This document shows, piece by piece, positions 11,216 to 20,699 of a DNA stretch of 64,000 nucleotides (position 1 is its first letter; each line of letters starts with the position of its first letter). Under the pieces are notes generated by a model, which was given only the letters and a program-made list of their open reading frames with translations, was not told the origin of the DNA and made no database searches. Made by a program: the position numbers and the translations under genes. The DNA lies in assembly GCA_030374805.1 (NCBI GenBank), contig JARGSG010000040.1, positions 62,001 through 126,000 of the forward strand, read 5' to 3'. Source of the DNA: Gracilaria gracilis. Lineage: Eukaryota; Rhodophyta; Florideophyceae; Gracilariales; Gracilariaceae.

Positions 11216-12845
11216 GACCAGCAATAGTCAACATTGGCTTGGCGCGAACAAGCGGACCTCGCCATCCCAAGATTTGTAAGCGCTGCCGTTTTCATGGACC
11301 TTTCCATGGGTAAGCGTCCCTTCTGGCCGGATGTCATCTTCACCAACGCCAGGCCGGCCTCGGGCAGCACTCAGTTTGCGTACGAGAATGTCGGCGTGAA
11401 AAAGTTCAAGTTACGTGGCTTGAAGGGTGGCTTTGCAAACGACGTCAATTGTCCTCCACGGCATTCAACCACCAATTGGGTGCCTCCCACTGTACTACAC
11501 CTGGGGTCGATGGTGCAGCAGTCTGGACATCGCTTCCGGTTTCTACCCTGCGCCGAGGCACCGAATTTCACGATGTGCGTGGAGTAAGTACAGAACGCCT
11601 GTTCGTAGTCGCGGAGCTATCTTCGTGATGCGACGCCCGTGGAGTACTCATACTTCGAGTTGGAGCTTGCGATTGTGCAAAGCGTCTTGTATACCGGCGA
11701 GGAAACGCTCGCAGAGCGCGACGACGGCGTGGGCGATCACGAAGCGCGTGGCGATAACGGAGACGATCTGGACACATATAAGCCTTATAGGGAAAATAAC
11801 CACATTGATAACGTGTTTGTCATGATCACGAAAGTCAGCCAACAAATCAGTCTTGTTTTATATTCTCTTCGCGATCGCAGCAAGTTATTGATTCCGATAA
11901 ATGTAGCAAACAGCACAGTTTACACAAATTTTAATGCGTTCTTCGTTTCCTGTTCTTTCGACATTGATAATAATAAAACCATATTGGTGACCACACTTAG
12001 TGCATTGAACCTGAAAATGTGATACAGGTTTCTCGGCACACACACAACATGTGTGATCATCTTCGTCGAAAACCAACTTCACGCTTACTGCATTGGCAGT
12101 CACAACAACTCTTTGATTTGATTCAGGCAGCGTAAATGGATTCTCTCGACGAAACGGAAGACTATTCATGTAGTCCAAACATATGCGTAATGCTTCTTCC
12201 GGCGGTTCTTCTTCTGTAAATTTCCTCTTCCTTCCCAAGAGTGCCTTGTTTTTGCTCACATCTTGCAATTCGTGGGGTGTAGACATTGCTGAATACTAAT
12301 CGCAATCGCAGTCTATTGAAACTCTTCTTATCCCAAAAGCTGCTACGGGACAGTGCGAGAAAAACGTATGTGCTTCCAAACGGCTTGGCGTGGGCGATGA
12401 CAGTTGGTTTGTCGCAGTTTTGAAGCACCCGTCCAACGGTTCTAATCGCGTCATGTTGTACACTTCTGCACTGTAAGCTTTGTAACGTCAGTGACCAGCC
12501 GCTGCGCCACTGCGTCAAGTTCACGGTCGAACCGTCCCGGTCTTTGCATTGCAACATCAACGAGATCAGGTGTAACTTTGGTGCTAGTGGTCTACGACCA
12601 CAACGTTTTGGAGCTCTGAATCATCTTGATTGTCCGTTATTCTCAGGAATCGTGGTGCCGAATTATGTGATGACAACGCTTTGATTTCAACTCACAACGT
12701 GGCAAATCGCAAGTGTTCGAGAAAGTTGGTGGTTTGCGGTTGAGACAAATGGGTTGAAACGGATGCCCCTTGTGCTATGACTGTTGAACCGATGCGTGCT
12801 CTACTGTTGCCAAGGCTATTTCATCTATCGCGTGAGAGTAGGAAA
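11216..12845. repeat. 1,630-bp unit, copy 3 (full)
   Basis: A second full unit, offset exactly 3,529 bp from copy 2 and essentially identical to it. It is followed without a gap by copy 4, which is the live end of the FG-GAP gene. Copies 2 and 3 share the GGCCGGCC variant that copies 1 and 4 lack, so they derive from each other most recently. Confidence 0.9.
11885..12286 (-). CDS. 133-aa Cys-rich (zinc-ribbon-like) protein, copy 3
   Basis: This is the intact third copy, inside unit copy 3, with the same translation as copy 2. A second, overlapping minus-strand ORF of 132 aa (12162-12560) is also open in every unit, but its start overlaps the AAA relic, so it may be incidental. Confidence 0.5.
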   Translation of the reverse strand: MSTPHELQDVSKNKALLGRKRKFTEEEPPEEALRICLDYMNSLPFRRENPFTLPESNQRVVVTANAVSVKLVFDEDDHTCCVCAEKPVSHFQVQCTKCGHQYGFIIINVERTGNEERIKICVNCAVCYIYRNQ

Positions 12846-12849
12846 GACC
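12451..12849 (-). pseudogene. AAA-ATPase relic, unit copy 3
   Basis: Third copy of the same relic, with identical disabling changes. It ends at the junction with unit copy 4. Confidence 0.5.
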
Positions 12850-13081
12850 AGCAATAGTCAACATTGGCTTGGCGCGAACAAGCGGACCTCGCCATCCCAA
12901 GATTTGTAAGCGCTGCCGTTTTCATGGACCTTTCCATGGGTAAGCGTCCCTTCTGGCCGGATGTCATCTTCACCAACGCCAGGCCTGCCTCGGGCAGCAC
13001 TCAGTTTGCGTACGAGAATGTCGGCGTGAAAAAGTTCAAGTTACGTGGCTTGAAGGGTGGCTTTGCAAACGACGTCAATTG
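12846..13081. repeat. 1,630-bp unit, copy 4 (first ~236 bp only)
   Basis: The start of the unit again. The match to copies 1-3 stops at GACGTCAATT, after which the FG-GAP reading frame continues uninterrupted. In copies 1-3 the same point is followed by unrelated DNA (TGTCCTCCACGG..., with CAATTG recurring 24 bp later). This point is therefore the breakpoint where foreign or rearranged DNA joined the gene. Confidence 0.85.
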
Positions 13082-13967
13082 GTATGCCACCGTTACTGAT
13101 CTAGAGAATGACGGCGTCATGGAAGTCATCACATACTGGCAGCTGCGAATCTGGTGTTTGGTCGCACCTTTGAAATTTAAACAGATTACGAAAGATGTGC
13201 TACCCAGCAACATGAAACGAAACGGCGTTGTTTCTGTCGCGGAGATCGGCTTCGATAATGATGGTGATTTCGACCTTTATGTTGCCCGCACCAAGTCCGG
13301 GGATCTTTCTTGGCAAACCGGTTCAGTCTTTGAGGATTATCTGCTGGAGAATCGGAACGGCAAGTATTACGATGTATCTGATCGTGCCAAGATTCCTCGC
13401 CGAACAAGACCAAGAGGCGTTACTGTGGGTGATTTTAACAATGATGGATGGATGGATCTGTATATTACACAGTATAAACAGGTAGACAAAATCCTACTCA
13501 ACAACGCAGACGGCACTTTCACAACTATTAGCGGGCTCACATATAGGCCATCCAACGTACGCGGTGACCATGCAGTCGGTGTGGACTACGATCTGGACGG
13601 AAGAATTGACCTCGTATCGGGGCAGGGCGATCAAATCAGACAAGGATTGGGGGGTTCGTTCCGCATTTTTCGTAACGTGTTATCGAGAGGTGCTGGCAAT
13701 TACGTTCTTGTGCGAGTGGGCAACGCCTGGAATCGGTTGTGTACGCCTTTACATGCAGTAGTCACCGTGAAGGCACGCGGTATGAGCTTGAAACGACGCT
13801 TCGGAACGGCCGGTAGCGCCGTTTCTCAGTCATATATAGAAACCATCCATTTCGGGCTGGGTCCGGTTTCTTGGATTGATGTGATATATGTGAAGTATTC
13901 GAATGGATACGTGGATGTAAGGCGCGGTTTGAAGGCGAACCAACTTGTGTTCATGGGGAAACTGTGA
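12846..13967 (+). CDS. FG-GAP/ASPIC (CRTAC1-like) protein, 3' part, 5'-truncated
   Basis: A long open frame without a clear ATG at its upstream edge; the first internal ATG (MDLSMGK) is at 12925. It encodes FG-GAP repeats with calcium-loop signatures (FDNDGDFDLYVA, DFNNDGWMDLYI, DYDLDGRIDLV) and ends in an ASPIC/UnbV-like domain (residues about 280-365: GNAWNRL, HFGLGP, KANQLV). Such proteins form secreted beta-propellers. Its natural start, with signal peptide, is the broken half at 5605-6240. No stop or shift interrupts the 1.1 kb, so decay here is recent or the piece is still used. It overlaps unit copy 4 at its start. Confidence 0.65.
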
Positions 13968-14577
13968 ATTGCTGCGTTCAAAACGAATCGTTCTGCTAGA
14001 CGCCATGTGGCACTCGTGCTTACAATCAACTTGCGGCTCGCACGCGCCCCAGTGATCTCACAGATAGAACTCTACCGCCTTGGGCCAATCCCTCCTTCCA
14101 CTTATCAGTCGTTACCGTACTACAGCTCTGTTTCTTGACTAACAAGTGCTGTTGAAGGCGCCAGGGTGTCGCCGTCAACCCATGGATATCGCGCTTCCAC
14201 CTTCTGTACCCGCCATGGATATACCTATACACGTCGACAATGCTTTTCGTCCTACGAACTTCATCGAGATAACGTCTTTCTGCACCTTTCCCGCTTGCTC
14301 AGTTGCAAACTCCATGTCACTACTGTAACTCTTGCAACTGCGCTGCAAACTGCAAATGTACGTTGCATTCATCTGCGAAGCTGTCCAATCTCAATCTCCG
14401 CCTCCACTTCGAGACATTAATCCAAGCGCAAACCAAGCAATGTGCTCTAACAGCCCCTCCGCATCATCAACACATCCCGGCGCACATCGGGATCCTTGAG
14501 CCCAGCCACCCGGCCTCATTCTCACACCTTTCTCTTGCTAATTGCTCATTGCCCACACTCTTCGAATCAACTGCATC
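13968..14577. other. no gene recognised
   Basis: Short overlapping ORFs only; none shows a family motif. It separates the FG-GAP gene from the PPDK relic. Confidence 0.4.
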
Positions 14578-15029
14578 ATGAATACTGCTACCAATCTTTC
14601 TAACTTGCTTAGCCACAAGGTACTGCTTGCAATCACGGACAAGAATCAGGTGAAACAGGGTATATTTGTGTACTTCTCTGGTAATGGCTAGGCCGAGGAG
14701 AGCGCGGGAATGAGGGCCTTACTGGGTGGCAAGGGGGCCGGTCTTGCCGAGATGTCCGCGCTCGGTCTACCGGTACCCCCGGCTCCACCATCACCACTGA
14801 GGTGTGCACCTTGTTCAGTAAACAAGGTCGACAATATCCCCCGCGACTGGAGGCCGATGTGGTTAAATCTCTCGCGATGGTGGAGAAACTCACGGGTGCT
14901 CGTTTTGTGAATGCGCATCGTTCGCTTCTGGTTTCGGTGGGTTCTGGCGCTCACGCTTTCATGCCAGGAATGATGGATACTGTGCTCAATCTTGGATTGA
15001 ATGATCATAGTGTTAGAGGACTAGCGTGA
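14578..15029 (+). pseudogene. ppdK: pyruvate phosphate dikinase N-terminal relic
   Basis: From an ATG at 14578 the frame gives VYFSGNG, an in-frame TAG at about 14690 (where lysine is expected), then LLGGKGAGLAEMSALGLPVPP. This is the start of the PEP/ATP-grasp domain of PPDK. A one-base deletion in the CCCCC run near 14775 shifts the frame. In the new frame the sequence continues perfectly with EADVVKSLAMVEKLTGARF, LLVSVGSGA and MPGMMDTVLNLGLND. It stops at 15029, after roughly the first 140 of about 880 residues. PPDK interconverts pyruvate and PEP. With one stop, one shift and most of the enzyme missing, this copy cannot work. Confidence 0.85.
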
Positions 15030-15774
15030 AGTTCTGCCATGAGCTCGGCCTTGACTGTGTGGCTTGCTCGCCATGTCGCTTTCCTATCGCCCGACTTGCG
15101 GCAGCCCAAGCTGCGCTGAGCCTGAGCGTGTAGGCCTACAGTATTGACGAAGGCGTGTGGTGATTGTAATCTATAGTAAGGCATAATGAAACTGTATTAT
15201 GTATTGATCTCATGCTTGTGGTTTGGAAAAAAGAAGTTGCTCTAGTGTCATCGTCCGCTACTCCCTAGTGTGAAGTAACAAAGAGAGGACTATTCTCTCT
15301 TAACGATGACCCTCGCAAGGAAGGCCACGAACTGGCCGCTACTTCACCAGAGCGCATTTCCTTCTTGGAATCCGACTTAGAGCAAGCAGGAGACGATGGA
15401 GAGCACTAACCAGGCTCACGCTCGTCGCGTCGAGATCCACGACTCGAGAGCCATGCGGTTTCGCTCAATGCTAGGGCCTGCGCTCTCAAACAATCCTTTG
15501 TCAATGGGGCATACACCTCGTCCGTCATCATATCTCGTAAAGCATAGAGCATACCGAAGTGGTCGAGATAAGGGCAGCACTTTCAGATAGCCGGAGTAGC
15601 AACGAGACGTCTCAAGTCTAGAGAAGCACGGGCTCTCTCATGACTCGACGGTGACTACCATGTAGTACCGAATGAACTGAGAGAATTTCTCATGTTTACC
15701 AGGAGAGATTAGTCACGTTCGCAGATTGTTTTAATGTTTGAGTGTAAAAACTCGTGAGCTTCCATTCGTTTGTT
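15030..15774. other. no gene recognised
   Basis: No continuation of PPDK and no other family motif. Mixed composition with short ORFs only. Confidence 0.4.
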
Positions 15775-16305
15775 CTAAGCATCTTCACATCCACGCAACT
15801 TGCAAATTAGGAAATCTAACTCGAACACACATAGTTTCTGCTCCCAAATAAGAGCAGTGGAGTAGAGCGTATCAATGCTGCTGGTGAATTCCTCCAGCTT
15901 TTTACACATTGTCAACGAGTTACCATTTCCGGATCTTCCATTTTCATTGATGCTCTGAATAACCTCAAGCGCTTCCTCCATCACTTTCCGTGCTCCGGCT
16001 AAGAATCCTTTTACGATCAGAAGTTCTTCGAGAATAACTAAGTGGCCTGCAACTGGCTTTAAAACGGATTTATCGTCGCATGACATTTCTTTCCTTGTGC
16101 CATAGGAGTCCTGACTTTTTGTTCCAAACCCATGTTCTGGCTCCCTTGCTTCAGAGTTGCTGACTACTTCCGAGATCTCACAACGAGAAGAGGCTTTCGG
16201 CGCTTCCTGCTTCTCGAGGTTCGTTACCTCTTTCAACACATCACTTTTTTTTCTTTCTAATGATTGAGATACTAATAGGGAGGCCAATTTTCTGGTTAGT
16301 GGCAT
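15775..16305 (-). CDS. hypothetical protein, 176 aa
   Basis: I do not recognise this protein. A complete ATG-to-stop frame with a Lys/Glu/Ser-rich first half (residues 15-75) and a more helical second half (VILEELLIVKGFL, ARKVMEEALEVIQSI, and a C-terminal helix with LDFLICKLRGC). The amino-acid composition is that of an ordinary soluble helical protein. No membrane segment or signal is seen. It may be a single exon of a larger gene. Confidence 0.45.
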   Translation of the reverse strand: MPLTRKLASLLVSQSLERKKSDVLKEVTNLEKQEAPKASSRCEISEVVSNSEAREPEHGFGTKSQDSYGTRKEMSCDDKSVLKPVAGHLVILEELLIVKGFLAGARKVMEEALEVIQSINENGRSGNGNSLTMCKKLEEFTSSIDTLYSTALIWEQKLCVFELDFLICKLRGCEDA

Positions 16306-17205
16306 ACTGTCTTATTAGTAATGTTGGTTAAGAAAACATGGATAATGACAACAACACTGACTACTCGAAACTTCAACCTGGTTGGCTTGCGTACTTATTT
16401 AAGTGTGTATCGGAGAACATTCATACCGACTAAAGTACGTTCTGCGACCTAAACAGCTCGATCTGAGTGATTTGATTTAAGTTTTCAAGTCCAATCTTTA
16501 AGCTCTGAGATATGCTTCTCTACCGTTGTATAGTAGAGCTCTCTAAAAGCTCTGCACAAACACTTTTTTTGCGCATGTACACAGAAGGTCTGAACAAAAG
16601 AACGCTAGTGCAGCGTTTCGGCTAGCTTCAAGCTATTAGAGACAATCCTGCCGGTCACGATGCACATAAAAGAAGAGCTCGCAGCAGGCGTGGCCACGAC
16701 CCTCACGAACGGCAGCAAAGATTTTGCACCGTTTATTACAGCAGTCACCATTGCCAGATGCGCACGATTTGTACGATTCACAGAGAAAGCTTCATCATGA
16801 AGCTAACATGATTAAGAGCTTTTCAGTTCATATTAGTGCACGTTATTTTAATGATTCTCAGGCGGCCGCCCGCAGCGGGTTGCTCTGTGGCAGATTCAAC
16901 TGCTGTCGCATGTGCGGTTGCGCGTCTCCACGGCGTGGAGTCCACGCACGCCCTCGCCACCGTGCACGCGCCATGCCGGCGCGTGCATGTTGCGGCATGT
17001 TGCGGCATGTTGCGGCACGTGACCACGAGCACCACACACCGCCATGACGTCATGCTCACCGCCACCACGCGCCACGCCTTCTCGTGCAAATAATTTGCAC
17101 GCTTGCTTCCGATTTTGAAATGATTGGCTGTGCGTCAACGAGGTGCTCAAACCAGCGGTTATGATACAGGTTGGTAATTTCATTATGAAGGCTTCCGGGT
17201 AGTTT
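16306..17205. other. no gene recognised; GC-rich patch with repeats
   Basis: 16306-16720 shows nothing. 16860-17090 is GC-rich, with a GTTGCGGCAT motif repeated three times (16989-17015) and a palindromic CATGACGTCATG at 17043-17054. ORFs on both strands here follow the base bias and are not called. Confidence 0.4.
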
Positions 17206-17703
17206 TCAAAGGTTTCTCACATCTCTTATGTCCGCAGAAAAGGACTCTTCAACCCCCAAACAATAGACGGAAGAATCATCGTCAATGATGTTCTGGTGAC
17301 TACTTACACAACAGCCGTAGATAATCAGAGAGCGCATGCTGCGCTGACCCCAATGAGGTTCGAAGCGCGGCGCAGCCATTATAGATAACGTGTACATAGC
17401 GGCCTTCTCGGGACGGCGCTCAAGGCTGTGTGCAAGTTCCAAGACCGGCGGACGATTTGATATGACTGGGGGTCGGGGGAGGTGGTGCTCAGCCACGCAC
17501 AGAAAAGTTGGTGGCTGAGCACGTCGGAGCACGACAGTACGCTGTTGCACCGTTGTAAGCTCAGATAATTTTGCTGAACAGACACAGAAAGACGCTTCCA
17601 TGTCGTTTAAATGCAGCAGCAACGGGAAAGATGGCTTGCAGTTGGCAGGCCGGATATCTTTGGGACTTCTAGTTAGCTTTCTTGATTTATAGACAGAAGT
17701 CAT
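17206..17703 (-). CDS. hypothetical protein, 165 aa
   Basis: I do not recognise this. An intact minus-strand frame with a basic N-terminus (YKSRKLTRSPKD), a His/Pro-rich middle and an acidic stretch near the end (IIDDDSSVYCLG). The length and even composition favour coding, but there is no family motif. The two neighbours (15.8 and 17.8 kb) are also unknown. Confidence 0.35.
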   Translation of the reverse strand: MTSVYKSRKLTRSPKDIRPANCKPSFPLLLHLNDMEASFCVCSAKLSELTTVQQRTVVLRRAQPPTFLCVAEHHLPRPPVISNRPPVLELAHSLERRPEKAAMYTLSIMAAPRFEPHWGQRSMRSLIIYGCCVSSHQNIIDDDSSVYCLGVEESFSADIRDVRNL

Positions 17704-17846
17704 AATGGAGGAGCTCTTCTGAAGAGTAAGAACTCTGAAACTGGATATTATTTCTGATCAGTCCTGATCAGTTTACATGCCCAACTTACAAGACATCCGG
17801 ACGCATTCTGGAGTGCTTTTTTGACTGCAGTTTTCGGCCGTCTACT

Positions 17847-18572
17847 TTGCCGCGCTTTTCCGAAGCTATGTCAGTGATTATCGCAGATCACGCACAATAC
17901 GGCATCAATCGACAACTGGTAAGACAAGCCTCAGTAAGGATATTGGAATCGGCCTCACAAATGAATGCATCGAACATAGAACCAAAAGATATCAAGTGTG
18001 GTGACAGCTGTATAACGCACGAAACATGCTTTCCGCTTCGAGAGGCCCTGCGTAATCCAATTACTGTTCGTGACGCTGAACTTTATTCAATTCTTACAAC
18101 GTTCAATCCGAGTATAAGTTTTGTGCACGATCCTAATCTCAAAGTCATTGGGAATTACATAGAAGACGTGGAGAACTTCTCAGCAGAACGATGTCCTTCA
18201 AATCATGTGCGACACCTTGATTACAAACGCCTCCCACTAGTTCTAACTAAAGTGGGTACGGGCAGCAAAGACGATTTTCAGAGAGGAACGGGTGGAAACA
18301 ATGGCGTGGACACCGAAATGGTTCAAGATCAAAGAGACAACCAAGAGAAAAGGCAAGGCGAAAGTTGTTCTCGTGAGTCTCTATCCCCATTACTTTGTAT
18401 GGCACCCGTCTGCGTCAGGAAGAGGAAGGATGGTATAACTACTAGAGTTGTCGAAATGACACCTGTCAAGCGATCTGCGCGAACGCCAAGAAAAGGGACA
18501 GAGGAAGTTATTGGAAAGTGGAGGGAAAGGGAAACTCTTCTCAATAATCTCTCTGCAGACCAGACAGAATAA
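17847..18572 (+). CDS. hypothetical protein with basic C-terminal tail, 241 aa
   Basis: I do not recognise this. A complete plus-strand frame; ATGs at 17847 and 17868 are both possible starts. The first 140 residues look like a mixed alpha/beta domain (VRILESASQM, LYSILTTFNPSISFV). The last 100 are charged and probably disordered, ending in a Lys/Arg-rich tail with two TP-K/R sites (MTPVKRSARTPRK). This would suit a nuclear, phosphorylated protein, but that is inference. No frameshift is seen. Confidence 0.5.
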   Translation: MPRFSEAMSVIIADHAQYGINRQLVRQASVRILESASQMNASNIEPKDIKCGDSCITHETCFPLREALRNPITVRDAELYSILTTFNPSISFVHDPNLKVIGNYIEDVENFSAERCPSNHVRHLDYKRLPLVLTKVGTGSKDDFQRGTGGNNGVDTEMVQDQRDNQEKRQGESCSRESLSPLLCMAPVCVRKRKDGITTRVVEMTPVKRSARTPRKGTEEVIGKWRERETLLNNLSADQTE

Positions 18573-18665
18573 TTCGCACCGCCAAGCTTTTAGAATGAGA
18601 AACACAAACAGTTCAAGTTAGCCACACGAACATCATCATGCTCACGCAACAGCAAGCTCATGATG

Positions 18666-18700
18666 CGCAATGGCAAGCGCATGATGCGCTTGCCATTGCG
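18666..18700. repeat. perfect 17-bp-arm palindrome
   Basis: The two 17-bp arms (starting CGCAATGGCAAG) are exact reverse complements around a single G at 18683. It lies in the gap between two unknown genes, so it could fold as a hairpin in either strand. Confidence 0.9.
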
Positions 18701-18821
18701 TGCGTGTGCGTTGCGTCGCAATGCAAGCGCTGCGAATTAAATGAATGGCTGCTATTGCAAACGCACACTCTCTCCCTCCAATCTTCTCCGCCGTGTTGCC
18801 CTTCCAATGAATCGAAGAGAT

Positions 18822-19478
18822 TTAGAACATGGAACGCGAATCGTCATGATTGGTTGTCGAGCAGGCTAGCGCATAACATTCGTCTTCCACATTGCATACC
18901 GAAGTCATGCTGTTTCTCACACCTGCAAAATCGAAACCATCCACAGCATGTTTCACGCCATCTCGTTCAACAACTACTATACCGGGAGCACATACGTAAA
19001 GCAAGGTTGGTTCTCTAAGCATTACGGCGCTCACAGGCTCTTTGTCATGTACGACTATGGGCAGCAATATGGTTTCTGACTCTCGTATTATGCCTATGAC
19101 TGTACCATACCGCTGCCCTCCACCATAAAGAGCTAGTCCGAAACAGGTACTGTGGACAAAGTTTGACACTTGTGAAACATCTTGAATGGCCACAATCTTT
19201 GCATCGTTCCAAGACTTCAATTGATGCCGGAAGTTGTATACATGACTGAACGACTTTGCCACAGAGTGCGAGGAGAACGACTCCAAAGTTTTCTATACTG
19301 ACACCGTGATGTGGAAGTCGGTCTTCTCAACAAACCCAGATGGTTGGTGTGAACGCGGGCGCTTTTTTGTGCGGACTTTCACTTCGATGTTTGCAAAGTG
19401 AGTGCTTTCGCCCAACTCATAATGGCCGTGTACTGCACACGAGCCTCGATGGTTGTTGGTGATGAAGCCCAAGGTCAT
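18822..19478 (-). CDS. hypothetical protein split by an in-frame TAG
   Basis: I do not recognise this. A minus-strand frame runs from 19478 to 19293 and ends in TAG. The same frame continues open from 19286 to 18822 (SVAKSFSHVYNF, VPIVVHDK-like stretches, RDGVKHAVDGF). The second part reads like beta-strand-rich protein and shows good composition. Either the TAG is a disabling mutation in one protein of about 215 aa, or a short intron covers it, or there are two unrelated ORFs. Confidence 0.35.
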
Positions 19479-19648
19479 CTCTGGCGACTCTTCTTAAGGT
19501 CTTCTTGAGGGCACAGGTTAACGGTGCGCACATTGAGGAATGCATTACTTGTACAGTATCTCGAGAGAGAGAGAGACGTTTGTTTACTTCGGATGGGGCG
19601 CAGTATCTCTAGTTCTTTCTTTGTCGACAACTTGAAGAATACTACAAA

Positions 19649-20032
19649 TTGTATTTCATCCTTTTCACACCGCAGAAAATGATGTTACGCAAGTACGATG
19701 ACTTCTTCCAATGCTATATAATGCCAGTCCAACTTCATGCGGATCAAAACCTCATCCGAGATGTTGCGCATCTGATCATGTTCTACCCTAAAAGTACAAG
19801 TTCAGGCCTGAATCGGTATATGTACAGAGCAATCGAGGGACGAGATGAAATAGGCCTAGACTCCTTGATCGTCAACATCAACCAACTTCCCGCTCTTATA
19901 ATACCAGACATTACGCTCCCTAACGAACGTTTCCATTTCGAGAAATCAAAGATTCAATTGGAGGGATTGCGCTCCGGAATAGCAAACCTGCTTGAAAGAA
20001 AGCAAAACTTGATTGGCTTACACCAAAATTAG
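19649..20032 (+). CDS. hypothetical protein, 127 aa
   Basis: I do not recognise this. An intact frame; later in-frame ATGs (for example MMLRKYDDF) may be the real start. It is a soluble-looking protein with hydrophobic strands (LPALIIPDITLP) and a C-terminal charged helix. No motif known to me. Confidence 0.4.
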   Translation: MYFILFTPQKMMLRKYDDFFQCYIMPVQLHADQNLIRDVAHLIMFYPKSTSSGLNRYMYRAIEGRDEIGLDSLIVNINQLPALIIPDITLPNERFHFEKSKIQLEGLRSGIANLLERKQNLIGLHQN

Positions 20033-20341
20033 CGCGCGTTGATCGATTTCAAAGTCGTTTAGCGAGAGCCGGGCACTTCCAAGCCGCGATCGTGAACAAC
20101 TCGCTTGCAAAGCTCTCAGACTGACACACGAACCGTTTGTCAATCTACCTCTGCAGCCGAAAGAGTCTGCGACTCAACTGCAACAAGCGCCTTGAAACGG
20201 TCAGCAACAGAGCAGCCGCCCACCGCTCTGCCAATTGGGCACAAGAGCGCTCTTCGTCAACCCCCCTCCCGCCGACGTGCAAGCGCAACCAGCACCGCGT
20301 TCCACGCAGATCGCCGGCACGAACCCTCATCCCACGCAAGC

Positions 20342-20583
20342 ATGGCGCTGACGTTGCTCGAACTACTGCAGCTGCTGGCCGTGTTGGCGAGCCTGCTCGC
20401 GTCGGTGGCGCTGCCGCACCGCGTGCGAAGCGCACTACTGCAGCCGATTTACTGGCTGACGCGGCTGGAGCAGGCCGCGAGCTGAGGTGGTTCTTTGACG
20501 ACCGCGGCAAGATTGTGTACGTGTCAGGCGAGGAGATGGAGCTGGTGGCGCGCTTTCTCGAACGCAGGGGTCGTATCAGTATC
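20342..20583 (+). pseudogene. DDRGK1: DDRGK1 (UFBP1) remnant: both ends kept, middle lost
   Basis: An ATG at 20342 gives a 20-residue hydrophobic N-terminal anchor (LLELLQLLAVLASLLASVAL). After about 45 residues the frame ends in TGA. One frame over, directly following, is FFDDRGKIVYVSGEEM and then RFLERRGRISI, the diagnostic C-terminal DDRGK/winged-helix segment of DDRGK1, the ER-membrane adaptor of the UFM1 conjugation system. Normally about 200 residues of charged coiled coil and helical repeats lie between anchor and DDRGK motif; here they are absent. The sequence after RGRISI does not match the family either. This is a deletion derivative, not a working gene. Confidence 0.7.
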
Positions 20584-20699
20584 CTAGGAGCTGGCGAGCG
20601 AGAGCAGTCGACTGCTGCGGCTGGACGTGACGTTCTAGCGGCGCGTGCGTTAATAGCAGCGCGCGCGCGGAAGCCCGTGCGTGCGTGTGGTGTTTTGTA

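Noticed and set aside
17043-17054. CATGACGTCATG as a CRE-type regulatory site
   Set aside because: It recurs near 32198 in GC-rich DNA but there is no supported gene start close by, so no function is claimed.
18666-18700. Palindrome as a rho-independent terminator or CRISPR repeat
   Set aside because: The setting is eukaryotic, there is no T run after it, and it occurs once with no spaced copies.
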